NCBI GenBank assembly: GCA_017607445.1
Contig: JAEVHH010000003.1
Span: forward strand, 3,038,001 to 3,102,000
DNA length: 64,000 bases
From: Histoplasma ohiense
Lineage: Eukaryota; Ascomycota; Eurotiomycetes; Onygenales; Ajellomycetaceae
Direction: 5' to 3'
Positions 33,124-43,240 of the stretch are shown here, piece after piece; the stretch's first letter is position 1; the number at the start of each line of letters is the position of its first letter. The notes under the pieces are model-generated. The model saw nothing but the letters and a program-made list of their open reading frames with translations, was not told the DNA's origin and made no database searches. The translations under genes and the position numbers were made by a program.

Positions 33124-34779
33124 ATGGCGACGTCAGAGAACGATCAAAGGCCAAAGGTCCCATAAATTATTGCCCCTTCACCACAACGTCTTGAGATTTT
33201 CTTAGTGGCTAACACGTACATCGCATTCGCCTTGTTAATAATAGCCCGGTAGTCTACGGTCGATTATTGCCGGGTCGACGGCTGGAGCTGTTGAGATCTG
33301 TACGTTGCTGTTCCTCAACCGTTGCGTTCCATTGCCATTTGATCGATTTGAGTGATAGTTCAAGTTAATTAAATTAACCGGAGTTCGTTCTACAACTCTT
33401 GATTGATAACAGCCATTACATATCCCGCCGAATGTATGATACCAAACTATCCTAAGTCTTCTCCCTCTTCCCATCCTTCTACGTTGGCAGCTCTAAAGTT
33501 GACGGCCACAAACAGTCGCGAAGACTAGAACGCAGCTCAACCATCGGTTACCAGACTCGAAAAAGCTCCCCTGGCCTCCCTTCGGAAAGGCGTGGTACGC
33601 CGGGTGTACAACGTTGATTATTGGCAATTCTCTCAAGGCGGGAATCCGTAAGTGGTTTCCTTTTCTTTTTGGTAATTTTAAAGGTATATATCATACCTGT
33701 GTATTTGTGTGGAGTGTGTCGATAGGGGGCTAAAATCCCATTGCTTGGGGTTGGGTTGGCAGGATTCGTGGCATTTGATTTCTTTAAGTCTATGTTACAA
33801 GACGAGGACGGCAAGATTTCTGGGCCGCGGACTGTAATCGCCGGGCTTGGTGCTGGCTTTACAGAGTCACTGTTGGCCGTTACGCCTTTTGAGAGTATCA
33901 AGACACAGTTGTACGCTCTTGCCCTGTCTCTTCGCTCTTCTCTCCCACCATGCCGATACTAGTTTACCTCAGTTATGAGCTAACTGTCCCACACATAGGA
34001 TCGATGACCGCAAATCCGCTAGCCCACGCATGCGCGGCTTTCTCCATGGCACCGGGGTAATATTCCGCGAGCTCGGGGTACGCGCATTCTTCCAGGGCTT
34101 TGTGCCAACGACGGCACGACAGGCTGCTAACTCTGCCACCCGTTTTGGCAGTTATACGACCATCCGGCAGTTTGTGCAGGGATATGTAGCGCCAGGGGAG
34201 AAGTTAGGCGCTGCGAGTACGTTCGCCATTGGAGGACTGGCAGGTCTGATCACCGTGTATGTTTTGTTTTCTCTTCCCCCTGTTGTGACTTAGTGATGTG
34301 AAAATGGGTTTAGCTCGAGTGTTGACTCTTTGTCTGTTGGTGTAGATATGTGACCCAACCCCTGGATACGATTAAGACTCGGTTAGTTTTACCTTTTAGC
34401 CCTCACGGGTGAGTAAAGAGAGAGAAGGGGACTGAGACTGACATGTATGTTCAGAATGCAATCCATCGAAGCTCGAAAGAACTATAAGAATAGTTTTGTT
34501 TGCGCGACTACCATTTTCAAAAACGAGGGCGTTCTCACATTCTGGTCAGGGGCTTTGCCGCGGTTGGCACGTCTGGTTATAAGCGGAGGTATTGTTTTCA
34601 CGATGTAAGCATCTGTATCTAATCTACCCGTCCCAAAAGTTGTCCTTTCACTTTTGTTGAACACGGCAAATTGATACCCTTTGGGCCCAGAATCCATCAC
34701 TAATAATATCCAATGAAACAGGTATGAGAAAACGATGGAGGGACTGGACGTGTTGGATCCAGAGAGGAAGTACATCTAA
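33124..34779 (+). CDS. ctp1: Mitochondrial tricarboxylate (citrate) transport protein, SLC25 family
   Basis: Nine exons: 33124-33156, 33245-33299, 33413-33433, 33516-33647, 33763-33910, 33999-34256, 34346-34381, 34455-34604, 34722-34779. They sum to 891 nt, 296 residues, the usual length. Three carrier repeats are visible with the PX(D/E)XX(K/R) signatures in YPAEFAKTRTQ, TPFESIKTQ and QPLDTIKTR. The sequence IISGSTAG-like start, WYAGCTTLIIGNSLKAGIRF and C-terminal LDPERKYI match fungal Ctp1, which exchanges citrate across the mitochondrial inner membrane for cytosolic acetyl-CoA supply. Exon 3 is only 21 nt. The first exon rests on a weak donor (GTCCCA), so the extreme N-terminus is less certain than the rest. 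Confidence 0.93.
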
Positions 34780-35004
34780 ATTTTTCCCACCTTATTTATT
34801 GTATAACCTTTCTGGTTGATATGGGTTTAAACCCCTGCTTGAAAATAGACACTAGACTCATTCATTGCAATTGAAACAAAAAGTAATATTCAAAAAACCT
34901 CCGGGAGTGTGTAGGACAGTTGTGATTATTTCTTGAAGGATTGAATCAAGCATATATCTCCGACGTTTATATACTGTATATGGGGTAATAATCCCAAAGT
35001 CCTC

Positions 35005-36480
35005 TCAAGACCTCGCCCGCTTTTTCGCCGCCTCCTGTGCCATTTTCATTTGCTCCTCCGCAAACACATTATCGACCTCCCGATCAACAAGCCATCCCCT
35101 CACACTATCCATAATCTTCTCAAGGCCATCACCACCCTCCATGATACTTCCTAGGTTATGCAATGTCAGCCCACTGCGATGATCTGTGCATCGGTTCTGT
35201 CCAAAATTGTACGTGCGGATTTTATCTCCTCTCCCCATCTTTGCCACACCACCCATAACTCCCCGCCGCAATTTCAGCATCTCCTCCTCTCTCGCCTCAC
35301 GTCGCTGCTGCGCAATCCTAGCCCTAAGGAGATGCCACGCCTTGCGCCGATTCTCGTGCTGTGACCGTGAATCCTGCATGCCTACCACAATTCCTGTTGG
35401 GATATGCGTTAGTCGGATTGCGGATTCGGTTTTATTGACGTGCTGCCCACCAGCCCCGCCTGCCCGCATTTTCTCCACATTCACTTCCTGTGGATCTATG
35501 TAGTAGTCGGAATTGGGGTCGTCGAAATTTAGCTCACTGTCTCCTTCCCCAATGTTGGACGGGAACGAAGGCAGAATCACCACGCTGACAGCACTGGTGT
35601 GCGTCCTGCCTTTGTTTTCAGTTGCCGGTACTCTCTGCACGCGGTGCACACCCGCCTCTGTCCGAAGCGTCTCATAGCTACCCGGTGTCTCGATTTCCAT
35701 CACTGCCTCGATTAATCGATCCTCGGACCCGCCATTCACACCGGCATTTTCGCATTCCTTTTTTAAGAGAGTGGCGCGCAGGCTGCGGTTGGAGCAGAAC
35801 ATAGTATACATGCGCAGGAGCTCGTTGGCGAAGATGCCGGCTTCTTCGCCGCCGGCGCCTGGGCGAAGTTCGAGAAGACAAGGTAGATCCGCAAAGGGGT
35901 GGCGCGGGATCAAGGTTTGCTTGAGATTGCTCGACAAAATGGTGAGAGATGCTTTTGCCGATCGGAGGTCTTCGAGAGCGAGGGAGCGGAGTTCGGAGTC
36001 TGTGGATGGGTCTTCTAGAAGGTTGTTGAGCTCTGAGATTGACTACAAATATCAGAGAATTGAATTAGACGATTTCCATTTCGCTTGACGAATTTCCCTA
36101 GGATATTTATCAAAAAAAGACTCGAACCTCATTTGCCTTCTCCCATTCTTTCAATGTTGTCGCCGTGGTGGCCAGCTGTCCAGCACGCTTCGCTGTTTTG
36201 GGATCGAAAGTTTCTGCCAATCTGGAAGTAAGGGTTGAATACTCATCGGCGATTGACCGTGCCCGGCTGAGGAGAATAGGAGATATAGAAATTTTTGGGG
36301 CCGGGACTAGATTTATGAAAAGTTAGTGTATACAAAAATAAGAGTACGCATTGTTCCATAAAAGGAGATGTATTGCTTACGAGTGGAATCAAACCGGATT
36401 TGAATCCGCCATTGTTTGCGCTGTGTGAAGCCCACAGACCGTATCAGATATCTAGAACATACCCATGGGACATTGAACAT
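35005..36480 (-). CDS. mrf1: Mitochondrial peptide chain release factor 1
   Basis: Minus-strand gene with three exons, 36480-36381, 36306-36128 and 36042-35005, 438 residues ending in TGA. The start MFNVPWVCSRYLIRSVGF followed by QRKQWR is an Arg-rich presequence for mitochondrial import. The middle is the helical PCRF domain (ARSIADEYSTLTSRLAETFDP, LRPGAGGEEAG). The catalytic GGQ motif is at 291-293 in GAGGQHVNKTESAIRLTHIPTG. The family recognises UAA/UAG in mitochondrial ribosomes and triggers peptidyl-tRNA hydrolysis. Intron 2 uses a non-consensus GTTCGA donor, but phase and homology support the joint. It is divergent from the DnaJ gene, with 386 bp between start codons. Confidence 0.95.
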
Positions 36481-36866
36481 ACTCGAGATCCAGGCAACCT
36501 AGACTGTCCGACGTCCACCAGAATGAATGGCTATGTCAATATGTTGCATTCCATGTTTGAAATGGGCATCTGCATTATTTTTGAAGACTTGTTGCCTAGT
36601 TTGGGTTAGCGTAACTGCCAAATCGAATATCGGAACAATGATGCTCCGGCGATGATGGTATTGCCTCGTGGCATCTGGCTCTCGCTGAGGTACGTTTGCG
36701 CCTCCGCTCAATTCCCCGATGTATTTCTCCTTACTTCTCCCCCTTTACTTTCAACGCGAGAGCCTGCCGTCTTGGTATTTGATATTAATTCCCATCTATA
36801 GACAATATAGTTGCGCTCATCAAGCATTCTTGGCGCGTCTTCGATGACCACAATACCCTCCTCACA
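36481..36866. promoter_or_regulatory. Shared upstream region of mrf1 and the DnaJ gene
   Basis: 386 bp between two divergent start codons. No other gene is seen. It presumably carries both promoters. CpG content is normal; no specific site can be named with confidence. Confidence 0.55.
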
Positions 36867-38509
36867 ATGATACTCCGACTGCAAAGTCTTGCTTTTCTCC
36901 TTGCTCTTATTTCTACGGCCAATGGCCTGCAGCCCTCGGATATCCCTTCAGATACGCCGCTCTCATCTCTCATCTCTACTGCTAAATCTTACCTCAAAAA
37001 TGGCGTCCCTCAAGATGCACTGCCTTACTTCGACGCTGCAATTTCTCGAGACCCCACCAACTATCTGACTATCTTCCAACGCGGAGCCGCCTACCTTTCT
37101 CTTGGCAAAAATACGAAGGCCCTGCTAGATTTCAATGACGTACTGAAAATCAAGCCAGACTTCGAGGGTGCTTTGATACAACGGGCTAGAATTAGGTTGA
37201 AGTCGGCAGATTGGGATTCTGCAAAGAAAGATCTGGAAGCTGCGGGGAAGAACACTGCCACAGAAATTGGGGAACTCAATGAAGCCCGGGAAGCTGCGCA
37301 CTTAGCTGAGGTTGCGGAAAAGAATGGTGACTGGGATACTTGTGTATTGCAATCTGGAGTTGCTATCTTGAAGGCGAGCCAATCCTTGTCCTTACGACAG
37401 TTGCGGACACGATGCCGCTTTGAACGGGGTGACATCCAAGAAGGAATAAATGACCTAGCGCGTGTTTTGCAAATGACTCCTGGCTGGGTAGAGCCGCATC
37501 TAAAAATGTCTTCAATGCTTTTCTACTCGCTGGCGGATACGGAACATGGGATAGCGCAAATGCGGAAATGTCTCCATTCGGATCCCGACTCCAAAGCGTG
37601 TAGCCGCCTATTCAAAAGAGAAAAGGCAATAGCGAAAAAGTTGGCTAACATCGAGAGTCTTCGCGAAGGACGGAAGTTCAGCAAGGCTGCTGAGATCTTG
37701 GTTGGTAATAAGGACGAAACAAGCCTTCTCGAAGAGATAAAGGATGATGTGAAAGCGGCTCGTGAGACTGGCTATATCCATCCAAAAGCGCCAAACACAC
37801 TCTATAACAATTTAGTCGAGAGGACTTGCGAAACATATAGACAGGTTCGGGCGAGCGAAACTCCGAATTTAAAAAAGATCATAAAACTAACTTGACATCT
37901 ATTGCACAGATGAATTTGAAAAAAAAAGCACAATCGTACTGCACAGAAGCCTTGGAGCTGAACCCCCATTCCCTCCCTGGCCTCCTCTCCAAAGCCGAAG
38001 CGCAGCTCGACGCTGATGAATTTGAAGCGGCTATTCAAACCCTCAAGTTTGCCAGGGAGCACCACGACAACACTCAAGATATCCAATCCCTCCACCAGAA
38101 AGCTCAGATCCTCCTTAAACGCTCGAAACAAAAGGACTACTACAAGATCCTCGCTGTCGACCGTGAGGCGGACGATAGGACTATCAAGCGTGCATATCGC
38201 AAGATGACCAAACAATTCCATCCGGATAAAGCGGTTTCACAAGGTATTTCCAAGGAGGATGCGGAGAAGAAAATGGCTGCCATTAATGAGGCATATGAAG
38301 TCCTTTCGAACCCCGAATTGCGCGCTCGTTTCGATAGTGGCGAAGACCCTAATAAACCAGAGGGCCAGGGCAACCCGTTCCAGGGTGGTCCGTTCGGACC
38401 TCATGGAGGCCAGGGACAACAATTCTTTTTCCAGCAGGGAAGCGGAGGCCCGCATTTTAAGTTTTCAGGTGGAGGCTTTAATTTCCCTGGAGGATTTCCG
38501 TTTGGTTAA
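36867..38509 (+). CDS. ER-type TPR and DnaJ co-chaperone (P58IPK/DNAJC3-like)
   Basis: Two exons, 36867-37844 and 37910-38509, 525 residues. Residues 1-20 (MILRLQSLAFLLALISTANG) are a clear signal peptide. TPR repeats follow (YLKNGVPQDALPYFDAAISRDP, YLSLGKNTKALLDFNDVLKIKP, FERGDIQEGINDLARVLQMTP and later units) to about 400. A J domain at about 402-475 has the HPD triad at 430-432. The tail is rich in Gly, Phe and Gln. Family members bind unfolded clients in the ER lumen and pass them to the Hsp70 BiP/Kar2. There is no C-terminal HDEL-type signal, as is usual for this family. The intron donor is GTTCGG, with acceptor CACAG. Confidence 0.93.
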
Positions 38510-39239
38510 TATATATTCTTTTATATATTGGTTTCGTCTTTTCCTATTTTCCATCTCGTCACTGTTGTTTATAGCATGTCGTTTTCTTCTTTCCCTTTCC
38601 CTGCCCTGTTCCGCCCAAACAATCTCAATATTCTCCTTGTCTTCCTTTTCTCCTCTCTCGTCCCTCAGGAAGATTTCAAGGCTCAAAATGCTCATTTCTC
38701 TTATCATCATCAACTACTCTCTTCTACTTGTAGCTTTTCTGGTCTTACGCGTCATTTTCTGTACATATCCATCATTTCTTTGTTATCTCCTTTTGCTAGA
38801 ATTGGTGAAGGGCACTTTGTTCAAACTACAGACGACAAGTTACATAGGGTTCTGATCATGGATGACTGTAAAACATAACCTTTATGACCTTCTCTTTTAG
38901 GAACTTTATTGAGCTAAACGGCTGCCCTTCGCCTTACGTTCCTTTCGTGAGAGGGAAAGATTGGGTTTCATTTGGTTGACCTTTCGTAGGAAATAAAACG
39001 AATGAGTGTTTCATTTATTAGTTGGCCAATTCTTTAGCTCGTTTCCACTCATTATGCGAGCCGAATTTCAGGCATCTGTAATAGACCTTGGAAGTGAGAA
39101 AACCCCTTCTCCCATAACCAATTTTTGAAGGATTAATAATACGATATATAATAATAATAATAAAAACTATACATAAAAATATAATTGGAGAGTGAGACAT
39201 GAAAACCGAATTATTCATCGCTCACATTGTTTGACGCCA
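38510..39239. other. Convergent 3' region, no gene seen
   Basis: 730 bp between the ends of the DnaJ gene and the methyltransferase gene. Open frames here overlap both strands without motifs. An AT-rich stretch with (ATA)n near 39135-39165 probably contains the two polyadenylation regions. Confidence 0.6.
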
Positions 39240-40065
39240 TCACACCCTCTCTTTCGGTGCATCTGTCAATGGCACATAACTAACCCCAAAAATCTTCTCC
39301 TTTACCACGCTGCCATCATCATTTTTATCCACAACCCACACATTCTGCGTGCCACCACCCAGGCCAAACGACCCCACTCCATTTCCCCCCCCAGACTCGA
39401 CAGGAATAAACATACGGCCAGGCGCGCGGAGCTGATCAATCAGCGTCGGATGTATCATCTCTGCCGCTGCACCAACGTGGATGGCGTCATAAGGTCCGCC
39501 CTCTGGATACCCCAGCCTGCCATCGCCAAGGACAAAACGAACTTTTCCCGACTCGAGAAGATCGCGGCCCGACTGGGATTTGGCCATGTTTGTATTACAC
39601 ATGTCGACTAGGGCCTTAATGTGGTCAATGCCGATAACAATACCCTTAGACGGAGTAGAAGCATCGTCTGTAATGAGGTTGGCGAAAACATGGGTTAAGT
39701 AGCCCGAGCCCGAGCCAATGTCCAGCACACGTGAATCCCGGTTCAGGTATGGGAGGAGTAATTCGCACGCGTGCGCATGCATGTGTGGTGCCGAGATTGT
39801 GGCCGCGTAGCCGATTGTTTGCGGGGAGTCTTCATACGGGTTTGAAGGAGAATAGTTGCCGCGGTCTACCTGGAGTTGATAAAGTTAATTTTTATAATTC
39901 CAGCTACATGATATGTGAAGGAGGAGGGAGTTAGCTAGCAATGCTTTCCGCAGCATCACTTACGGCAAGCATAGCATTCTTCACCCTCTCATGCTTGATA
40001 AGACCATTCTTAAATAGATTGTTAATCAGCTGCGAATTTGAGTTTCCCGAGCTCTGCCAGGCCAT
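39240..40065 (-). CDS. pcm1: Protein-L-isoaspartate O-methyltransferase
   Basis: Two exons on the minus strand, 40065-39964 and 39869-39240, 243 residues ending in TGA. The start MAWQSSGNSNSQLINNLFKNGLI fits the family N-terminus (MAW.S.G.....LI..L...G.I). PYEDSPQTIGYAATISAPHMHA is the substrate-side signature. The AdoMet motif I VLDIGSGSGYL is at 82-92, followed by VIGIDHI and GDGRLGYPEGGPYDAIHVGAAA. The enzyme methylates isoaspartyl residues in aged proteins so that they can revert to aspartate. The same frame is open upstream to an ATG at 40224, which would add 53 residues including a hydrophobic stretch. Confidence 0.95.
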
Positions 40066-40728
40066 ATTGGTATACCTCTTGAGGATGCAGTTCGCGATTG
40101 CGAAGGATTCGGGTTGAGAGGAAAGGGGATATTGTTGAATGTGCCGGACCTGACGGAAGACGGCTCTGTGGAATACTGAAAGTAACCCTACGCAGAAAGC
40201 GAGGAGCATGTAGTGGCGAAACAACTTGAGGGAAATTCGAGAGGCTGTCTATGGTTTGAGTTCTATCCTGGGGGGTTAACACTGAAGATAAAAAACCACC
40301 TCTAGGTTTGGCAGAACAATTTTTCAGAGTCCAGTGTGTTATTGCTCAGGAAGTTTCTGTAAGAGGGGAATATTTGTTGCATATAATGCTGCAAAGTTAA
40401 AATGTTGTTGAAGCTGTGATGTTGTTGGTGGCTGGTTGAGTATGACTCCAGGAAGGTGCAGCTATGACGTCAGACAGAATTTCCTCCAGCAACCATGAAC
40501 CCACCGTTGGATTCTAACTTTTACAAAGGAAAGAATCAAAGAGAATAGAAGGCACTAGTAATATATGGATGTAATCATCTTGGATATTAAAACACTTATG
40601 CTTTGATCCATAGAAATAGTAGACTGAGAAGCCAATTACCCCTCCATCTCCATGCCCTTGCATCCCTTTGCAGCCGCTCATAACACCAGTGCTGAAAAAG
40701 TATATATATGCAGATATGCACCATCATT
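40066..40728. promoter_or_regulatory. Upstream region of pcm1 and 3' flank of the Cdc7 gene
   Basis: Both neighbours lie on the minus strand, so this holds the pcm1 promoter and the Cdc7 3' UTR. The only open frame of note is the N-terminal extension of pcm1 (40224-40066). A short TATATATATG run lies at about 40700. Confidence 0.5.
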
Positions 40729-42451
40729 TCATACAAGGTGCATTTCATCAGCTGGCTCGACTGTCTCCTCCTGTTGACGCTGCTCTTCTGCTGCCTGTGC
40801 GTGGTTTGGTTTATCATCCTGTTCTTTATCACCAATGTCCTCCCAAGCCAAATCCTCCTCCTCCGGATGAGTGAAGAATTCATGACGCAAGGCCTCTTTG
40901 GCCGTGGGCCGTTTGCTAGGATTCAATTCCAGGAGCATAGAAAGAAAACTAGTAGCTTGTTTTTCGCTTTCCGTGAGTTGCGCCACGCAGCTAGACCACA
41001 GCACTATCTTTTCCCAGGAATACCCCTTCTCGCCAATGGTGGGTAAGTTCGTTTCGAAAACCTGTCCATGCAATGCTGCCGCAGCTTTCATGCGGCGTGA
41101 CCCAAATATGCTTGCAATCTCAATCATGGCATCTACATCGTCTGCAGAATTGAAGAAGGGAAAACGTCGACCGAGGAGGGTCAGTAGTATGACTCCAGCC
41201 GACCAGATGTCAATCTTTGTTGTTTGCGACGTGCATTTGAACAGGACCTCTGGTGCACGGAAGCCCCTGGTTCCCGCACGGTTCGCACGCCGTGAAGGGC
41301 GCGAGTCGTTTTTAGGATATCCTGCAGACTGGGCATTCGAACGAATGTTTGTTTGCAACCACATGGCGCGATATTTACTTGCTGTAGAGTTCTGGGCGCA
41401 GTGGCAGAGTTCCCCGCCGAGATATTCGCGCTGATTGATGATCAGGTGTTTTAGCTCTATCCACGAATTTGTGGCTGGCGAGAAGGCGGTGGAAAATGGA
41501 TATAGCTTACCTCTGCGAGGCCGAAATCAACAAGAACACCTCGTCGAAGTTTTGGGTTGTATAAAAAGTTGCTGTAACCGTGTTAGCTGTGGTTGAACTC
41601 GCGTTATGTTTGGGAGATAAAGGAACTGACGTTGGTTTGATATCTCGGTGGATGATATCAGCTTTATGAACTGCATGGAGGGCGGTAAAAAGAGAACGGA
41701 AGTAGTGTCTCATGTCAGAAACAAGGAACGTGCGATATTGGACTCGAAAGTCAGTATGAGGGAAGTATGGTAATACTGCCACTACCTGGTCTTGGTGTCG
41801 AAATGCAGTTACAAGAGGGCAGACGGAACGACTACCGTAGAGGTCGTTCAATAGCTCAAGCTCATTTTGGATTCTACTTGGGCTACTAGTAACATAGATC
41901 TTTTTCAACGCAACGTAATGAGGCCTCCGTTTAGCCTTCCGTTGGGATTTAGACGAGTGTCTGTCGGTGGACTGCAGATTTCTGTTTCGCTCATGATCCT
42001 GGTCATCAGACTTTCGCTCCCAGTCCCATTCATTTTCATATTCATCATATAGAAGATCTTCAGCTTTATAGACGGTAGAAAACGTGCCTTTAGAGAAGTG
42101 TTAGTTGTTGCGGTAATGTGTGAGCGTCTTGGTGGACGCAAATATCCCCAATTGAACTGACTGACCTTCTCCGATGCGATTGATCAGGCGATACATGCTA
42201 GAGATACCCTTAAAAGTGCCCTCGAGTTTTCTCATATCTTCCGCCACAGCCTCATCCACTTCTTCCTGCTCACTGGCTTCTGACAAGTTTTGTTCATCGC
42301 TTCCAACGCTGTGAGAGTCTTCATCAGTGAGGATAATGCTTTCACCATCGTCCGTGTCAAAGGAGCCACACCCCTCTTCTCCGTATTCTTCAGCAATGCT
42401 CGGTATTTCAACGAGGGAGAGTGATTCCGCTGCATAATTGGTGGTGGTCAT
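40729..42451 (-). CDS. cdc7: Cdc7-type (DDK/Hsk1) cell-cycle protein kinase
   Basis: Four exons on the minus strand, 42451-42166, 42087-41631, 41571-41511 and 41430-40729, 501 residues. An acidic head is followed by the kinase domain from about 88: Gly loop GEGTFSTVY (94-102), an insert rich in charged residues, Lys in YVALKKIYV, catalytic HRDIKPTNFLYN (242-253), LVDFGLAE (DFG 263-265), GTRGFRAPEVLF. Interrupted spacing between DFG and APE (LCHCAQNST insert) and the HRDIKPTNFLYN wording are characteristic of Cdc7. With a Dbf4 partner it phosphorylates MCM helicase to fire replication origins. It is divergent from the condensin gene. Donors are GTCAGT twice and GTAAGC once. Confidence 0.95.
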
Positions 42452-43240
42452 CTTGAGGCATGAACAAGATAATTTGAGTGGGATTGATTAGCCCCAACCA
42501 GCACTGGAGTTAGGGTTTGACCACCTCGGTCAATTTAACGCAATATTTGTCTTATATACTTGTATTATTTTATTTCAAAAGCATTTATTAAGCGGCATTC
42601 TAACGTCTTCATAAGTGGCTGCGATTAATAACCACTGACGAGGGCAAATTTTCGCAATCGCGGTCGCGTGTTGGAATGCCGGTGCCAAAAACAGCGTGAA
42701 AGGGAACTAACTATATTTGGAAGTAACTGCAAAAAATTAATTACCCAAAACAAAAATCAAATAAATTACATTGTAAGTTATTCAAGGCTGCTCTGTCCAT
42801 GGCCAAGGGCAGCAAAGTAGTTGCCGCAGAGCTAACATTCTTTTTCCTCTAGTTATATATCCGTATTTCTTCAGCGGTCTAGATACGAAGCCAGCCAGGC
42901 TCCCGTCTCCATATATAAACTGTGCAATTGGTTTTACTGCAATACTGCCCAAGCTCATTCGAGATTCGGGTACCCTGTACCCACAAAACGAGTCCAGTAC
43001 GAGTAATACCATTACGGCAGACTAACCATGCCAGGAAGAAAACAGTGCCGTCTGGGTCGTCCCAAAGAGGCAAAAGACAAACAAAACACCACTTTCAATC
43101 ATCAACATCAGCCCGATCATCACCTGGAGCTGGACCCGGACCAGGAACCTCCCCTTTCATCATCTGTATTTTCTACCTCCCGCAATTCTCCCCTGTTCCT
43201 CCCTGTACATATGACACTCTCTATATGGTTTCATGAAACC
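42452..43240. promoter_or_regulatory. Shared upstream region of cdc7 and the condensin gene
   Basis: 789 bp between divergent starts. It contains CAATCGCGGTCGCGTGTTGG at about 42654-42673, in which TCGCGTG resembles the MCB core ACGCGT used for G1/S genes in fungi. A frame on the plus strand is open upstream of the condensin start (from 43028), but its wording is low-complexity and the family N-terminus begins at 43241. Regulation by MCB factors is only suggested. Confidence 0.45.

Noticed and set aside
38259..38878. Frames overlapping and following the end of the DnaJ gene
   Set aside because: They continue in 3' UTR-type pyrimidine-rich DNA with hydrophobic low-complexity wording and no splice or motif support.
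40898..41434. 178-codon plus-strand frame opposite cdc7
   Set aside because: It mirrors the conserved kinase exon; codon constraint on the other strand explains its openness.
42782..43073. Minus-strand frames in the cdc7/cnd1 spacer
   Set aside because: Short, no motifs, lie in a promoter region.
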